Assembly (NCBI RefSeq): GCF_024159085.1
Contig: NZ_JAMZDE010000001.1
Location: 372,001-436,000 of the forward strand
Direction: 5' to 3'
Source: Idiomarina rhizosphaerae
GTDB taxonomy: Bacteria; Pseudomonadota; Gammaproteobacteria; Enterobacterales; Alteromonadaceae
Length of the DNA: 64,000 nucleotides
A program made the translations under genes and the position numbers. This document shows positions 8,609-17,905 of the stretch, one piece after another; the first letter of the stretch is position 1; every line of letters begins with the position of its first letter. The notes beneath the pieces are model-generated. The model did not search any database and was not told the DNA's origin. It was given only the letters and a program-made list of their open reading frames with translations.

Positions 8609-11600
8609 GACTGAATCAGAGCAAGTTACTAATCACCTTAACCACTCTCTTTTTATGGAGCAGCTCGTTGAACGCAGCTACATCGACGGCTGGCGAAGTA
8701 GCTGTTGAAGAGCTATTACAACAAGCTCAGCAAACGTCATTAACATTAGCGACACTTGATAACTGGTATCGACAACAAGTCAGTCAGGGGACATCAGCAA
8801 AGAGGATACAACAGCGCTTACAAGATCATCGGCAGCATGCAAAAAATAAACCTGAACAAGCGATAATTTGGTTAGCAAGCGCAGTCATTCACTGGCAGCA
8901 GGGTGAGCTAACAGCAGCACAACAAAGCGTGGCGAAAGCTCTTGAGCAACACTCCAGCGCTGTAGGTTACCATTTATCAGCGCAGTTAGCCGAGGCCAAA
9001 GGCTTAAGTAAACAAGCGATAACAGCTTATCGACAGGCGTTAAAACTAGGTACTGAAGACACTCAGCAGCAACAGATTCAACAACGTTTAGCTTTACTTG
9101 AGGGCGGTGATCAGACATTGCTGGACTTGGCTAAGCGAACTACAGCTACAGGAGTATCTTCCCAATCGCAACGACAGCGCATTGCCGAGGTATTGGCTCT
9201 ACAAGGAGAGACAGAGCGAGCGTTAAACTTAAGCGGGATCGAACAACAATTAGGCGTAAACGATCTGATGCAACGAGCCGATTGGGCATTAGCTGCTGAT
9301 GCCAGTGAGCAGGCTAAAGAGTATGCCTGGCGCGCATACCAGCAGGCCAGCAGTAGCGACGACAAGCGCTACGCATTAGCACTTTTTAGCGAAGCTTATC
9401 GCATACAGGACGAGTTGGCTGCGGCATACGAGTTTCTGCATAGACAATCAACACAGGTTGACATTGAGCAGTTAAAAATCGATATCTTACTTGAATTACA
9501 GCGCTACCCGGAAGCAACCCAATTGGTACAACAGTCCGGTGACCCTAAGTTACGTCAGCAACTGTTGGGTATTCTTGAAATAGCCGGCGATAAAGAAGCA
9601 ATGATAGCCGAATATCAGCGCTTGATTAAAGCTTATCCTGAACAGCCTCAATGGTCGATTGGTGTGGCTGATCTCTACCTGAATCGCGGTCAACAGGAAG
9701 CCGCTTTGGCGGTTTATCAACGACTTATTGAGGGCAATCCGGAAAACAGTGATATAATCACGGCTGCAGCACGCCAACTAGTAGCCGTATCTTTAGATAA
9801 TGAGGCGTTAACGTTGGTTGAAAAAACTAAGAATCAACAGGCTATCATTGATGTTCATTTTGCTCTGTTAGAGCGCTTTTTAAGATCGGAACAGCGACAA
9901 CAAGCGCTGTCACAGTTGAGGCTGCTGGATAAACTCTTGGCGGTCGACAATGACAGACGTTTTGATATAGCTGATGGTTATCAACGCTTAAATGAGTTAG
10001 ATCTCGCTTTAACCATTCTGCAGAACTTGAAAACTCAACGCCGTTTTAGTTATGACCAACAGCTGTACCTTGCCAATATTGCCGCGCAAGCTGGGCACTA
10101 TCAGTTAGCAATGGATAACTGGCGCGAGCTGTGGGCCAAGGAGAGTTTACCAGCGCGGAAAAACTATTTAACCCAACAGATGATTCAGCAGGCCAAGCAA
10201 CGACAACAGCTTGACCAACTAATCCAACAGCAGCAACACCGTGTTGCGCAAAAACCGAATAACGAACAACAGATCGACTTACTCGTTGAAATGTACTTAG
10301 CGGCAGGAAACAAGGCTGCTGCAGAACGAAAGTTACGCGATTTTAGTCGATTACAGAAGGATTCCGAGACACAACGATTAGCACGCCTGGCCAAGCTCTA
10401 TTTACGGATGCAGGCATACCCGCGCTATGAACAAACATTGCAGCGTCTGATGGAGCTCGAACCGGAAACTGCCACTGATTACTGGCGACAACTAGCACTA
10501 AGTCGTATCCATCATTCGTCGTCAGAAAACAGTACTGAGCAGGCCAAAGGGTTGGCAGAACTGATAGACAAGTATCCAGAACCGGATGAAAGGAGCATTG
10601 ATGAGGAATTCATTGCTAACTTATATTTAATGGCAGGTTTGAACGAAAAGGCCGAGCATTATTATGAAAAAATGACCGCTAGCTCTGCTGATAACCTGGA
10701 ACAATTACAGCAATGGCTAGAGCTTTTGAAGCAACGCGGAGAATTTGAGCGCGCGGCGGCTATACTGCAGTACATCGGCGTCAATAGTAACCGTCGGCAG
10801 AATTTTTATGCTGCAATGGATGGCATATTGAGCCTCACCTCCAGTTCATCGGCAACCGCTTCTGACCAATACCAACTGCGTCGCACACAACTGTTACGTT
10901 GGAGTAAGCGACAGTTACTTGTGCACATGCTTCAGCAAGATAATGATGCTTATGGCTTGTCACTATTGAGTGATATTGCCCAGCAATTAGGCGACTACGA
11001 TTTGGTTTTCCGAGTCCAGAGGACACTGGTTGTTGATGCGGGTGAGCAGCGAGGCATGCAACTAAGACAGTTGATTAAGCTGGCATCTGAGCAGAAACAG
11101 AATGATGGATCACAAACAGCTCGTCTTGGGGATTTAGGAGAAAAAGTTCGTTACGGACGCCGTTTAATAGCCTTAAAACAAGCCTTTCCCGCCGAAGTCT
11201 ATGCTGATATTGGACGCGCATTACTAGCTGTGGGGGATGCCCCGGGAGCCGAACGCGCCTTTGCGTTAATGAATAGCATTCAAGGCTTGGTTGATGTCGA
11301 TCGCATTAAAGGTGACGCGTACGCCAAAGGCGATTACGTGAATAAAGCTCTAGCCAGCTATAGTCGCTCTCTATTGCGCCAGAAAGATGATTTAAAGTTA
11401 CTCTCGCAAACTGCCATTTTGCATGAACGCCTAGGTCATCGTGAGCTAGCCCGCCATTGGTATCAACAAGGATTGGAGCTGTTGGTGCAACAACAACCGA
11501 TAAAAGCGTCGACTTTGGCCGGAGGGCAAACCCTGAGCATGTTCCATTATAAAGATACGTTACTCGAAGGGTTATTACTTAATTGGCCAACCGACAACCA

Positions 11601-14600
11601 GCAGGCACAAGCTTTATTACAGCGCTGGCGGGATCTCGTTTTACATGCCGTTGATGACAGCCTGGCGACAGCTCCTGATAGTGACTATGCATCACTGTCA
11701 CGATTACCACAGGCGCTACATATCTATCAGCAGATAGTGCCGCAAGCTGCAGATGCAGGGCATATCGAGCCGCTTATGACAGAACTACAAGACGCCTTCC
11801 CGTCGAGTCAGCTACTCGCTAAATCATGGCAAGAGTATCGTCGTCGATACGGATTAGCGAGTGTCTCTGATAACAAACGTTGGCCATTAAAACAGTTGTT
11901 GCAACAAGCAGAAGACCAACAACAGCTGGATTTGCGTTTTGCGTTGGCAATGCTGCTGGACGACGATAATCAATTACAAGCGCTGTTGGACGACGTTATT
12001 GTCCAATTTCAGCAGCGCTCCGGTAATTCTCGAAAAGCCGTAACAAAACTGTTAGATGTCATTGCTAATTGCGTGCAACAATTGCCGCAGCAACGTTTTA
12101 AAACATGGGTTTATCAACCCCTACAAGCGTTACCGGAAGCAGAAAAGTTGTGGTTCGCATTGTTATTACAGCATCCACAAATCTACAGCGACGTTGAAAA
12201 CTTCTTGTCTCTGGAGCTGCTAAACCAGCAAAATTTACTGGCACAGTTAGCTCAACATGACGTTGACCAGGCACTTGTTACCTCTGACGCAAATACTGAT
12301 GATATTGCCGATTATCTGCTCGAGCATATTGATGCGGCACAGCTGGTGACGTTTTATGTGACGTTATCGACGTTGCCACAAGACAGAACCTTGCAGGCCT
12401 ACTTATCCGATAGCTTGTTGCCGCGCTTATTAACAATCCCTTTGACTGAACCTTCACAGCAGCAGTTGTTGGCAGCACTCAGTAACAGACTAGCAACCCC
12501 GGCAATGAATAGTAATCAACTTTATCACTTGATCAATGTAATGGTACAGCCACAGATACCATCTCAAAACCAACCATTAATAAGCGATTTAACCAATTTA
12601 TTGGCTGCTCAACAGCCAGCGCTGCGGGCGTTGCCTGATTTTATTCAGGCGTTCTATCAACAGCGATATTCGGAAGCCTTTCAGCAATTGTTGGTGCTAC
12701 AAGGACAAAACAGTACCAACAACCTGTGGAGACAAATTGCGCAACAGCATTTAGCTGCCCAACGCGAGCAATATATCGAGCAGTTTCTTGCGCAGAGCTC
12801 AGTTAATGAGGAACAGTTACAGCTGTTTGAACAGCTGATTTTAACTGAAACGAAAGCGCCGGGAGAAAGACTAAACTACTATCAGCACTTGTATAGACTA
12901 CAGCCCGAACAGACACACTATTTAATAAAGCTGCTGGATCTTTATTGGCAACAGCAAACTTATGCTCCTTTTATCGCTTTAATGGAGGACTATGTTGATC
13001 AGCACGGTGAAGATAGCGATGCCAAAGCGGTGTTATTTTATGCCTACCAGGTCGCGCAGCAGGAACCAGAATCGCTAGAGCTAGCAGAGCGCAGTAGTAT
13101 AGATTTTGTCGATAATAGCTGGCTAAAACAGCAGTTCAATAAAGTGTCTGCATCAAATAGTCAGCAGAGTGGTTTTATCTCTTTGTTCGTTAAAGTATTT
13201 TCTCGATTTTCTCTCGAGAACCCCCAGCATGCTGCTGTAGCTTATGTGCAAAGCTTGACTAATTCTCAACCGAGCACAGCACCTTATGCAGAAAATGTAA
13301 AAATGCAAAAATTAGCTAAGCGGCTAAAACAAAATGAGCAGCTGGGTTTGGGCCTATGGCGACAAATCTGGCGGGAAAGTGACAGCATGCCGCTAGCACG
13401 ACAAATTTTACTCAATAGTTATTACAACGTGTCAGGCTCGGCACAACAACTCTATCCGCTCGCAGAGGCTAGTCAGCTCGTCGATTTATTTACACCGGTT
13501 GACCAATTCCCGCAGGATGATTTGATGACCATGATGGCCTCTACGCAGTCGGGTAGCGAAGAGTTACTAAACAATTTGAAACTCACCGATGTGATATTCC
13601 GTTCGACCGCGCAAAGCCTTTATGAACGGATAGTAATTGGCTTGCAACAACAGCAGCGAGCCGAAGCGACACAAGAACATTTACAGCAGCAACTGCAAAC
13701 GGATGATATTAGCGCCCATCAATTACAGTTATTGGGTACCTTAGTAGTCAGACAACAACTAGCGCTTGATACGCAGACGTTAAACCACTGGTACCGTGCG
13801 CTTAAGCGTTTCCCTTATCAAGGTGCTGAACAACGTATACTTTATGCGCAGGTATTAGCTCTGGGGGGAGCTTATGACGACTCATCGGCTTTTTTGGAGG
13901 CAGCTTTACTGCAGTTAATTTATCCCGATACAACTCAACAGCGCTACCGTCAGCCTAAATACGGACAAGCTAGTGCTATCACTATCGCCGCAGCGTTAGC
14001 TCAGTGGGAGGATCGAGAGGCCGCGGCAACGACATTGAAACGACTGTATGAAATAATAGCGCAACAGCAACGTGACGATTTGGCGCGGGCTTTACTCGCA
14101 CAATTCCGGTTACAAGTGGCACTACAACAGGGGGCTAACAATGCCGACGTTGAATGGTTACCAACGTCCGATGCCGGCGATCTACCTGGTCAGGGCGAAG
14201 CGCGTATCGTGGCGGCCTTAGTGAAAGCGCGACAAGCCTTGCCCGAGCAACAGACGAGGCAAGTATTGAAAGCGTGGCAGATTGCGATTAACGAAGCTAC
14301 AGTACAAGCCGTTAAGTTATCAAACCGGGATTTCCATCCGATAAATGGCGACGCATTGCGGTTACAAGAATTATTATTTGGTAGCATCCAACGACTGAGT
14401 TTCGGCGATCCTTTTAGCGTATTAAATGGTACCTTTGCGCAGTTATTCCTAACCACTCCCTACGCCCCTGAAAAATCGCATTGGTCGGCACTGGCAAAAG
14501 CATTGAGCGCTGAAAAAACGCTATCAACAGTAGAGCGTGCCTACATGGAAATGTGGTTGGCATCAGCTTTTTGGCAAAGTGCTGATGAGAAACAAGGCCA

Positions 14601-14733
14601 TAAGTGGAGCGATCTCGCAATGAAGACCCTGAAACAACAACCACAAAGTTTTATCCATGATATTAAGATGCAGTTTAATGCAGTGACAGAACATCTCCAG
14701 CGCAAGTCGTCTGACTCTACAACCGACAACTAA
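8605..14733 (+). CDS. Very large exported TPR-like repeat protein (2042 residues)
   Basis: A signal peptide (basic N-terminus, hydrophobic core, SLNA cleavage site near residue 24) is followed by about 2000 residues of helical repeats. TPR-like units are clear in the first half (for example around residues 85-160, 330-400 and 900-960: W-x-x-L-x-x, A-x-A-x-x-A-Y-x-x-A patterns) and degenerate in the second. Gln is extremely frequent throughout. I see no C-terminal membrane segment or catalytic motif. It probably forms a long periplasmic superhelix that scaffolds the membrane vWA proteins encoded upstream; this is inference. TPR proteins occur in Bat operons but are much shorter. The start overlaps the previous stop (ATGA), so it is the last gene of one operon, closed by the terminator at 14772. 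Confidence 0.85.
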   Translation: MRLNQSKLLITLTTLFLWSSSLNAATSTAGEVAVEELLQQAQQTSLTLATLDNWYRQQVSQGTSAKRIQQRLQDHRQHAKNKPEQAIIWLASAVIHWQQGELTAAQQSVAKALEQHSSAVGYHLSAQLAEAKGLSKQAITAYRQALKLGTEDTQQQQIQQRLALLEGGDQTLLDLAKRTTATGVSSQSQRQRIAEVLALQGETERALNLSGIEQQLGVNDLMQRADWALAADASEQAKEYAWRAYQQASSSDDKRYALALFSEAYRIQDELAAAYEFLHRQSTQVDIEQLKIDILLELQRYPEATQLVQQSGDPKLRQQLLGILEIAGDKEAMIAEYQRLIKAYPEQPQWSIGVADLYLNRGQQEAALAVYQRLIEGNPENSDIITAAARQLVAVSLDNEALTLVEKTKNQQAIIDVHFALLERFLRSEQRQQALSQLRLLDKLLAVDNDRRFDIADGYQRLNELDLALTILQNLKTQRRFSYDQQLYLANIAAQAGHYQLAMDNWRELWAKESLPARKNYLTQQMIQQAKQRQQLDQLIQQQQHRVAQKPNNEQQIDLLVEMYLAAGNKAAAERKLRDFSRLQKDSETQRLARLAKLYLRMQAYPRYEQTLQRLMELEPETATDYWRQLALSRIHHSSSENSTEQAKGLAELIDKYPEPDERSIDEEFIANLYLMAGLNEKAEHYYEKMTASSADNLEQLQQWLELLKQRGEFERAAAILQYIGVNSNRRQNFYAAMDGILSLTSSSSATASDQYQLRRTQLLRWSKRQLLVHMLQQDNDAYGLSLLSDIAQQLGDYDLVFRVQRTLVVDAGEQRGMQLRQLIKLASEQKQNDGSQTARLGDLGEKVRYGRRLIALKQAFPAEVYADIGRALLAVGDAPGAERAFALMNSIQGLVDVDRIKGDAYAKGDYVNKALASYSRSLLRQKDDLKLLSQTAILHERLGHRELARHWYQQGLELLVQQQPIKASTLAGGQTLSMFHYKDTLLEGLLLNWPTDNQQAQALLQRWRDLVLHAVDDSLATAPDSDYASLSRLPQALHIYQQIVPQAADAGHIEPLMTELQDAFPSSQLLAKSWQEYRRRYGLASVSDNKRWPLKQLLQQAEDQQQLDLRFALAMLLDDDNQLQALLDDVIVQFQQRSGNSRKAVTKLLDVIANCVQQLPQQRFKTWVYQPLQALPEAEKLWFALLLQHPQIYSDVENFLSLELLNQQNLLAQLAQHDVDQALVTSDANTDDIADYLLEHIDAAQLVTFYVTLSTLPQDRTLQAYLSDSLLPRLLTIPLTEPSQQQLLAALSNRLATPAMNSNQLYHLINVMVQPQIPSQNQPLISDLTNLLAAQQPALRALPDFIQAFYQQRYSEAFQQLLVLQGQNSTNNLWRQIAQQHLAAQREQYIEQFLAQSSVNEEQLQLFEQLILTETKAPGERLNYYQHLYRLQPEQTHYLIKLLDLYWQQQTYAPFIALMEDYVDQHGEDSDAKAVLFYAYQVAQQEPESLELAERSSIDFVDNSWLKQQFNKVSASNSQQSGFISLFVKVFSRFSLENPQHAAVAYVQSLTNSQPSTAPYAENVKMQKLAKRLKQNEQLGLGLWRQIWRESDSMPLARQILLNSYYNVSGSAQQLYPLAEASQLVDLFTPVDQFPQDDLMTMMASTQSGSEELLNNLKLTDVIFRSTAQSLYERIVIGLQQQQRAEATQEHLQQQLQTDDISAHQLQLLGTLVVRQQLALDTQTLNHWYRALKRFPYQGAEQRILYAQVLALGGAYDDSSAFLEAALLQLIYPDTTQQRYRQPKYGQASAITIAAALAQWEDREAAATTLKRLYEIIAQQQRDDLARALLAQFRLQVALQQGANNADVEWLPTSDAGDLPGQGEARIVAALVKARQALPEQQTRQVLKAWQIAINEATVQAVKLSNRDFHPINGDALRLQELLFGSIQRLSFGDPFSVLNGTFAQLFLTTPYAPEKSHWSALAKALSAEKTLSTVERAYMEMWLASAFWQSADEKQGHKWSDLAMKTLKQQPQSFIHDIKMQFNAVTEHLQRKSSDSTTDN

Positions 14734-14771
14734 ACTCTATGACGAGTTAAGAAAAGGCTGAAGATTCTGAA

Positions 14772-14808
14772 AATAGGCAGCCAGGGCTTTCTGGCTGCCT
14801 ATTATTTT
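14772..14808. terminator. Bidirectional Rho-independent terminator
   Basis: A perfect 13-base-pair stem (14772-14784 with 14791-14803) with loop GGCTTT is followed by a T-rich stretch on the plus strand (ATTATTTT). It lies between the convergent ends of the large repeat-protein gene and the serine hydrolase gene, and it closes the five-gene block. Confidence 0.85.
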
Positions 14809-16366
14809 AATCGGCGGTTTCCGGCTTCTGTTTTTTCAAATTCAGGTTATGAAAATCAAAACTGAAATCAGTATAAGCCGCTACGGCCTCCAGCGTTGCA
14901 CTGTGCACTTCATTATTGCGGTTCACGCTAAAGTCGATAAACGCATCAGCCTCCAGTAACGGCTCGTTCCAGCGCACGATAAAAGTGTCATCATTATAAT
15001 GCTCTAGGGTGCCCTGCAGCATCGGGGTGTGAATAAAGTTAATGCGCAGTTTGTCCTGCTCGTAGCTAATTTCTACCTCGCCATACCAGGCGTCATTGTA
15101 AGTACCGGCGTAGCTTTGTAGCGGCAGCGCGGCTCTTATTTCTTCGGGCTCCTCTACAACAAACTCGGCTTTTCTTTTCATAAAGGCCTGATATTTTTGC
15201 TGCTCTTCCTCCACCCAGTCGCGGTCGGGTAAATTCAGCAAGTCTTCTAAAGCTTCTTCGGTAATTGCGCTTAAACCACCAAAGGCCTGCTGGTTACTCA
15301 GCACCACCATGCCAAAGTTCTTTTCAGGTATGAGAGTGGTCAGCGACAACATGCCCAGAATACCGCCGCTGTGATACACCCGCTTTACGCCCTGGTAGTC
15401 CTTTACGAACCAGCCCATGCCGTAGCCACCAAAATACGTGCCTTGTTCAGCAGCTTCAGGTGATGTACTCAACGGTGTCGTTAACTGCCACATAGCCTGT
15501 TGCGAGGCTTCTGAAAAGAGGCGCTCACCCGATGGACTCACGCCGCCCTGCAACTGAGTGATCAGCCAGTTACTCAAATCATCAACACTTGCTGCGGTCG
15601 CGCCTGCTGCACCAAAATCTTCAAGAAAGTCGAGCGGAAAGCGATGCAGCTCGCCGTTCATTTCAATGGTACCTACCGCGACGTTGTTATTGCTTTTTGG
15701 TATATGCGAAAACCCGACCACACTTTCATTCATATTCAGCGGTTCAAAAAAGGTTTTCTCAATGTAATCTCGGTACGGCATGCCAGTAACACGGTGAATA
15801 ACCTCGCCGGCGGTCAAAAACATTAGGTTGTTGTAGGCAAAACCTTCGCGCAAACCATGTTCAATGGGCACATGCGCTAGCCCGGCAATAATGTCGCTGG
15901 TGGACTTGTCCGTATTAGGCCAAATCATTAAGTCACCCGCACCCAGACCAAGACCCGAACGATGACTCAAAATATCGCGTATTGTTAAAGATTGAGTTAT
16001 AGCGGGGTCGGCCAGACGAAACTCAGGAATGTAGTCTATAACTTTGTCGTCCCAGTTTAGTTTCCCCTGCTCTACCAGCGTTGCCATAGCGGCTGCGGTA
16101 AAGGCTTTGGTGTTTGAGGCAATACCAAACAGTGTATTGGCGTTCACCAGCGCGCCGCTGTCTATATCACGCACGCCAAAGCCTTCAGCTAAAATCACTT
16201 CGCCGTCTTTAACCGCAACAACGGCCAGACCCGGAATGTTAAACGCCTCCAGAGTTTCCTCGGCGGTATTGCGAATGCTGTCTGCGCTTTGTGCCCAAAC
16301 AGGTGCACTGGCCAGCAAAGTAATGCCAAGCGAAACTGAACTTAATACTTTAAATAACGGTTTCAT
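14807..16366 (-). CDS. Exported serine hydrolase, class C beta-lactamase/PBP4 family
   Basis: 519 residues with a signal peptide (about residues 1-26, ending VWAQ). Family motifs are in order: SxxK as SNTK at 84-87 (nucleophile Ser84), YxN as YNN near 178, and the third motif as HSG near 333. Such enzymes include D-amino-acid peptidases, esterases and class C-like beta-lactamases; substrate cannot be told from sequence. The C-terminal ~130 residues look like the beta-barrel domain common in these proteins. It lies 30 bases downstream of the amidohydrolase gene on the same strand, so the two are probably co-transcribed. Confidence 0.88.
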   Translation of the reverse strand: MKPLFKVLSSVSLGITLLASAPVWAQSADSIRNTAEETLEAFNIPGLAVVAVKDGEVILAEGFGVRDIDSGALVNANTLFGIASNTKAFTAAAMATLVEQGKLNWDDKVIDYIPEFRLADPAITQSLTIRDILSHRSGLGLGAGDLMIWPNTDKSTSDIIAGLAHVPIEHGLREGFAYNNLMFLTAGEVIHRVTGMPYRDYIEKTFFEPLNMNESVVGFSHIPKSNNNVAVGTIEMNGELHRFPLDFLEDFGAAGATAASVDDLSNWLITQLQGGVSPSGERLFSEASQQAMWQLTTPLSTSPEAAEQGTYFGGYGMGWFVKDYQGVKRVYHSGGILGMLSLTTLIPEKNFGMVVLSNQQAFGGLSAITEEALEDLLNLPDRDWVEEEQQKYQAFMKRKAEFVVEEPEEIRAALPLQSYAGTYNDAWYGEVEISYEQDKLRINFIHTPMLQGTLEHYNDDTFIVRWNEPLLEADAFIDFSVNRNNEVHSATLEAVAAYTDFSFDFHNLNLKKQKPETAD

Positions 16367-16396
16367 TTATTGGTTCCTTATTATTATCAGTAGCCG

Positions 16397-17755
16397 TTAA
16401 TCAGCGTAAGTCGCACGAATTTCCTCAACCTTCTTATCAATAGCTTCTCGACTCAGCCACTTCCCGCGCACCATAACCCCTTGGTTCTCGCGCAGGGTAT
16501 CTGGATTCTCCAGAGGGTTATCCTTTAACAAAATAAAGTCAGCCCGGTGTCCGGCAGCAATGCGTCCAAAGGTATCCTGTTCGGCAAAGTAGTCGCCGGC
16601 CGCTACCGTGGCCGAACGCAAAATATCAACCATAGGTATACCCGCTTCTGACATCAGGCGTATTTCGTGGTGTATGGAGTAACCAGGAACACTAAACAAC
16701 TGCGGCGCATCGGTTCCAAAAATGATTTCCGCGCCGCCTTCGTGCAGGGCATGCAATAGCTTTTGCCGATTTTCCTGCTGCACTTGCGCCTGTTCCTGAT
16801 TAAAGTAACTGCTGGGGTTATCGTAATAGTTTAGCCAGCCTTCCCGGACGGCCTTGGGTACCAACTGAATTTCCGGGTACTCTTTCAATTTGTCGGGATC
16901 AGCCGCACCTATCAGGGTTTTCCATAAGGCCTGGGTGGGCACAACCGCAACGTCGTGTTCCAGCGTCATAGAAACCAGCAAATCGAGCTCGTCCTGCGTT
17001 ATTTCTCTGTTCATAGCATTAGCGTAAGCGAGATAACCGTCCAGGTGGTCAATGGTTCTCTGCCCCGCTTCCATGGCGCGTTTTAATCCGACATCTGCCG
17101 GCACATGCCCGGCAAAATCCATACCCGCCTGCCGAGCCGTACTTGCCATGGCCTCATACTCTTCAAGGGTTAACCCGGGGTGCACTTTCAGTAAGTCCCA
17201 CCCTTCATCGCGTTGTGATATAACCCGCTCAGTTACCTGTTCAACCGACTCTATGGTATTGCCACTGAAGCTGGGGCCGGCCAAATATAACGTTGGACCC
17301 TGTCGCTTACCAGATTCAATATCGGACTTAAGCTGCAACTGGTGCGGATAACCCAGCATGCCACGCACCGTTGTTACACCATTGGCAACGTACAAAAACA
17401 ACATGTCGTCGGCGTAGCGTTTGGGGAAGTCACCAAAGTCTGTTGCCGGCGGCACATGACCGTGCATTTCTGCCATGCCTGGTAAAACGTATTGCCCTTC
17501 GGCATCAATGACCTGCGTGTTGTCGTCAAAAGCCGGGGCTTCAGCGTTCGAAAACACACCGCTGATGTATCCGTCATTAACCACCAGTGTTTGTTGGTCA
17601 ATGACATTGGGCTCGCCCTTAAGCCAGTCAACAAGGGTGACGTTTTTAATCACGTAATCTGCGCTGCGAGTGCCATTACTCTGGGGCTCTGCGTTGTTGC
17701 AAGCGGATAAAAATAAGGCCGCAACGGATGCGGCCAGAAGGTGAGTCAATTTCAT
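16397..17755 (-). CDS. Lipoprotein amidohydrolase (imidazolonepropionase-like)
   Basis: The start chosen is the ATG at 17755, which has a GGAGG site 8 bases upstream; an in-frame ATG seven codons earlier lacks one. The 452-residue product begins with a lipoprotein signal: lipobox LSAC at 16-19, Cys19 as lipidated residue. The metal-binding HGH is at 98-100 (GMAEMHGH), followed by further His residues (AGHVP, TIDHLDG) and FGTDAP with the catalytic Asp. This is the amidohydrolase superfamily, subgroup of secreted Xaa-Pro dipeptidase or imidazolonepropionase-like enzymes. Substrate is unknown. It is 45 bases downstream of the DUF2474 gene with no terminator seen between, so read-through from the cyd operon is possible. 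Confidence 0.88.
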   Translation of the reverse strand: MKLTHLLAASVAALFLSACNNAEPQSNGTRSADYVIKNVTLVDWLKGEPNVIDQQTLVVNDGYISGVFSNAEAPAFDDNTQVIDAEGQYVLPGMAEMHGHVPPATDFGDFPKRYADDMLFLYVANGVTTVRGMLGYPHQLQLKSDIESGKRQGPTLYLAGPSFSGNTIESVEQVTERVISQRDEGWDLLKVHPGLTLEEYEAMASTARQAGMDFAGHVPADVGLKRAMEAGQRTIDHLDGYLAYANAMNREITQDELDLLVSMTLEHDVAVVPTQALWKTLIGAADPDKLKEYPEIQLVPKAVREGWLNYYDNPSSYFNQEQAQVQQENRQKLLHALHEGGAEIIFGTDAPQLFSVPGYSIHHEIRLMSEAGIPMVDILRSATVAAGDYFAEQDTFGRIAAGHRADFILLKDNPLENPDTLRENQGVMVRGKWLSREAIDKKVEEIRATYAD

Positions 17756-17800
17756 TTTGGTTGCCTCCGGCGTCAAGTCTGCCTTTAGCCTAGCGCAAGC

Positions 17801-17905
17801 TTAGAGTAAAGCCCAGCGGATAAGGCCACCCACTAAGGTGACCGCCAGTACACCCAGGCACCATAACCCCACAAACCACAGCCACTTTTTAAATACAGGC
17901 TTCAT
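17801..17905 (-). CDS. DUF2474 small membrane protein of the cytochrome bd (CIO) operon
   Basis: A 34-residue frame starts at an ATG overlapping the cydB stop by one base (TGATG). The product is a single membrane segment with a short basic N-terminus, starting MKPVFKKWLWFVGLW and ending GGLIRWALL, with the many Trp and Gly residues of the DUF2474 family. Members of that family are encoded directly after cydB/cioB in CIO-type oxidase operons. By analogy with CydX it probably stabilises the oxidase in the inner membrane; that role is inferred from position and family. Confidence 0.85.
   Translation of the reverse strand: MKPVFKKWLWFVGLWCLGVLAVTLVGGLIRWALL

Noticed and set aside
12278-12478. 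Minus-strand frames inside the large repeat-protein gene and other shadow frames
   Set aside because: They are antisense shadows in other frames of strongly supported genes.
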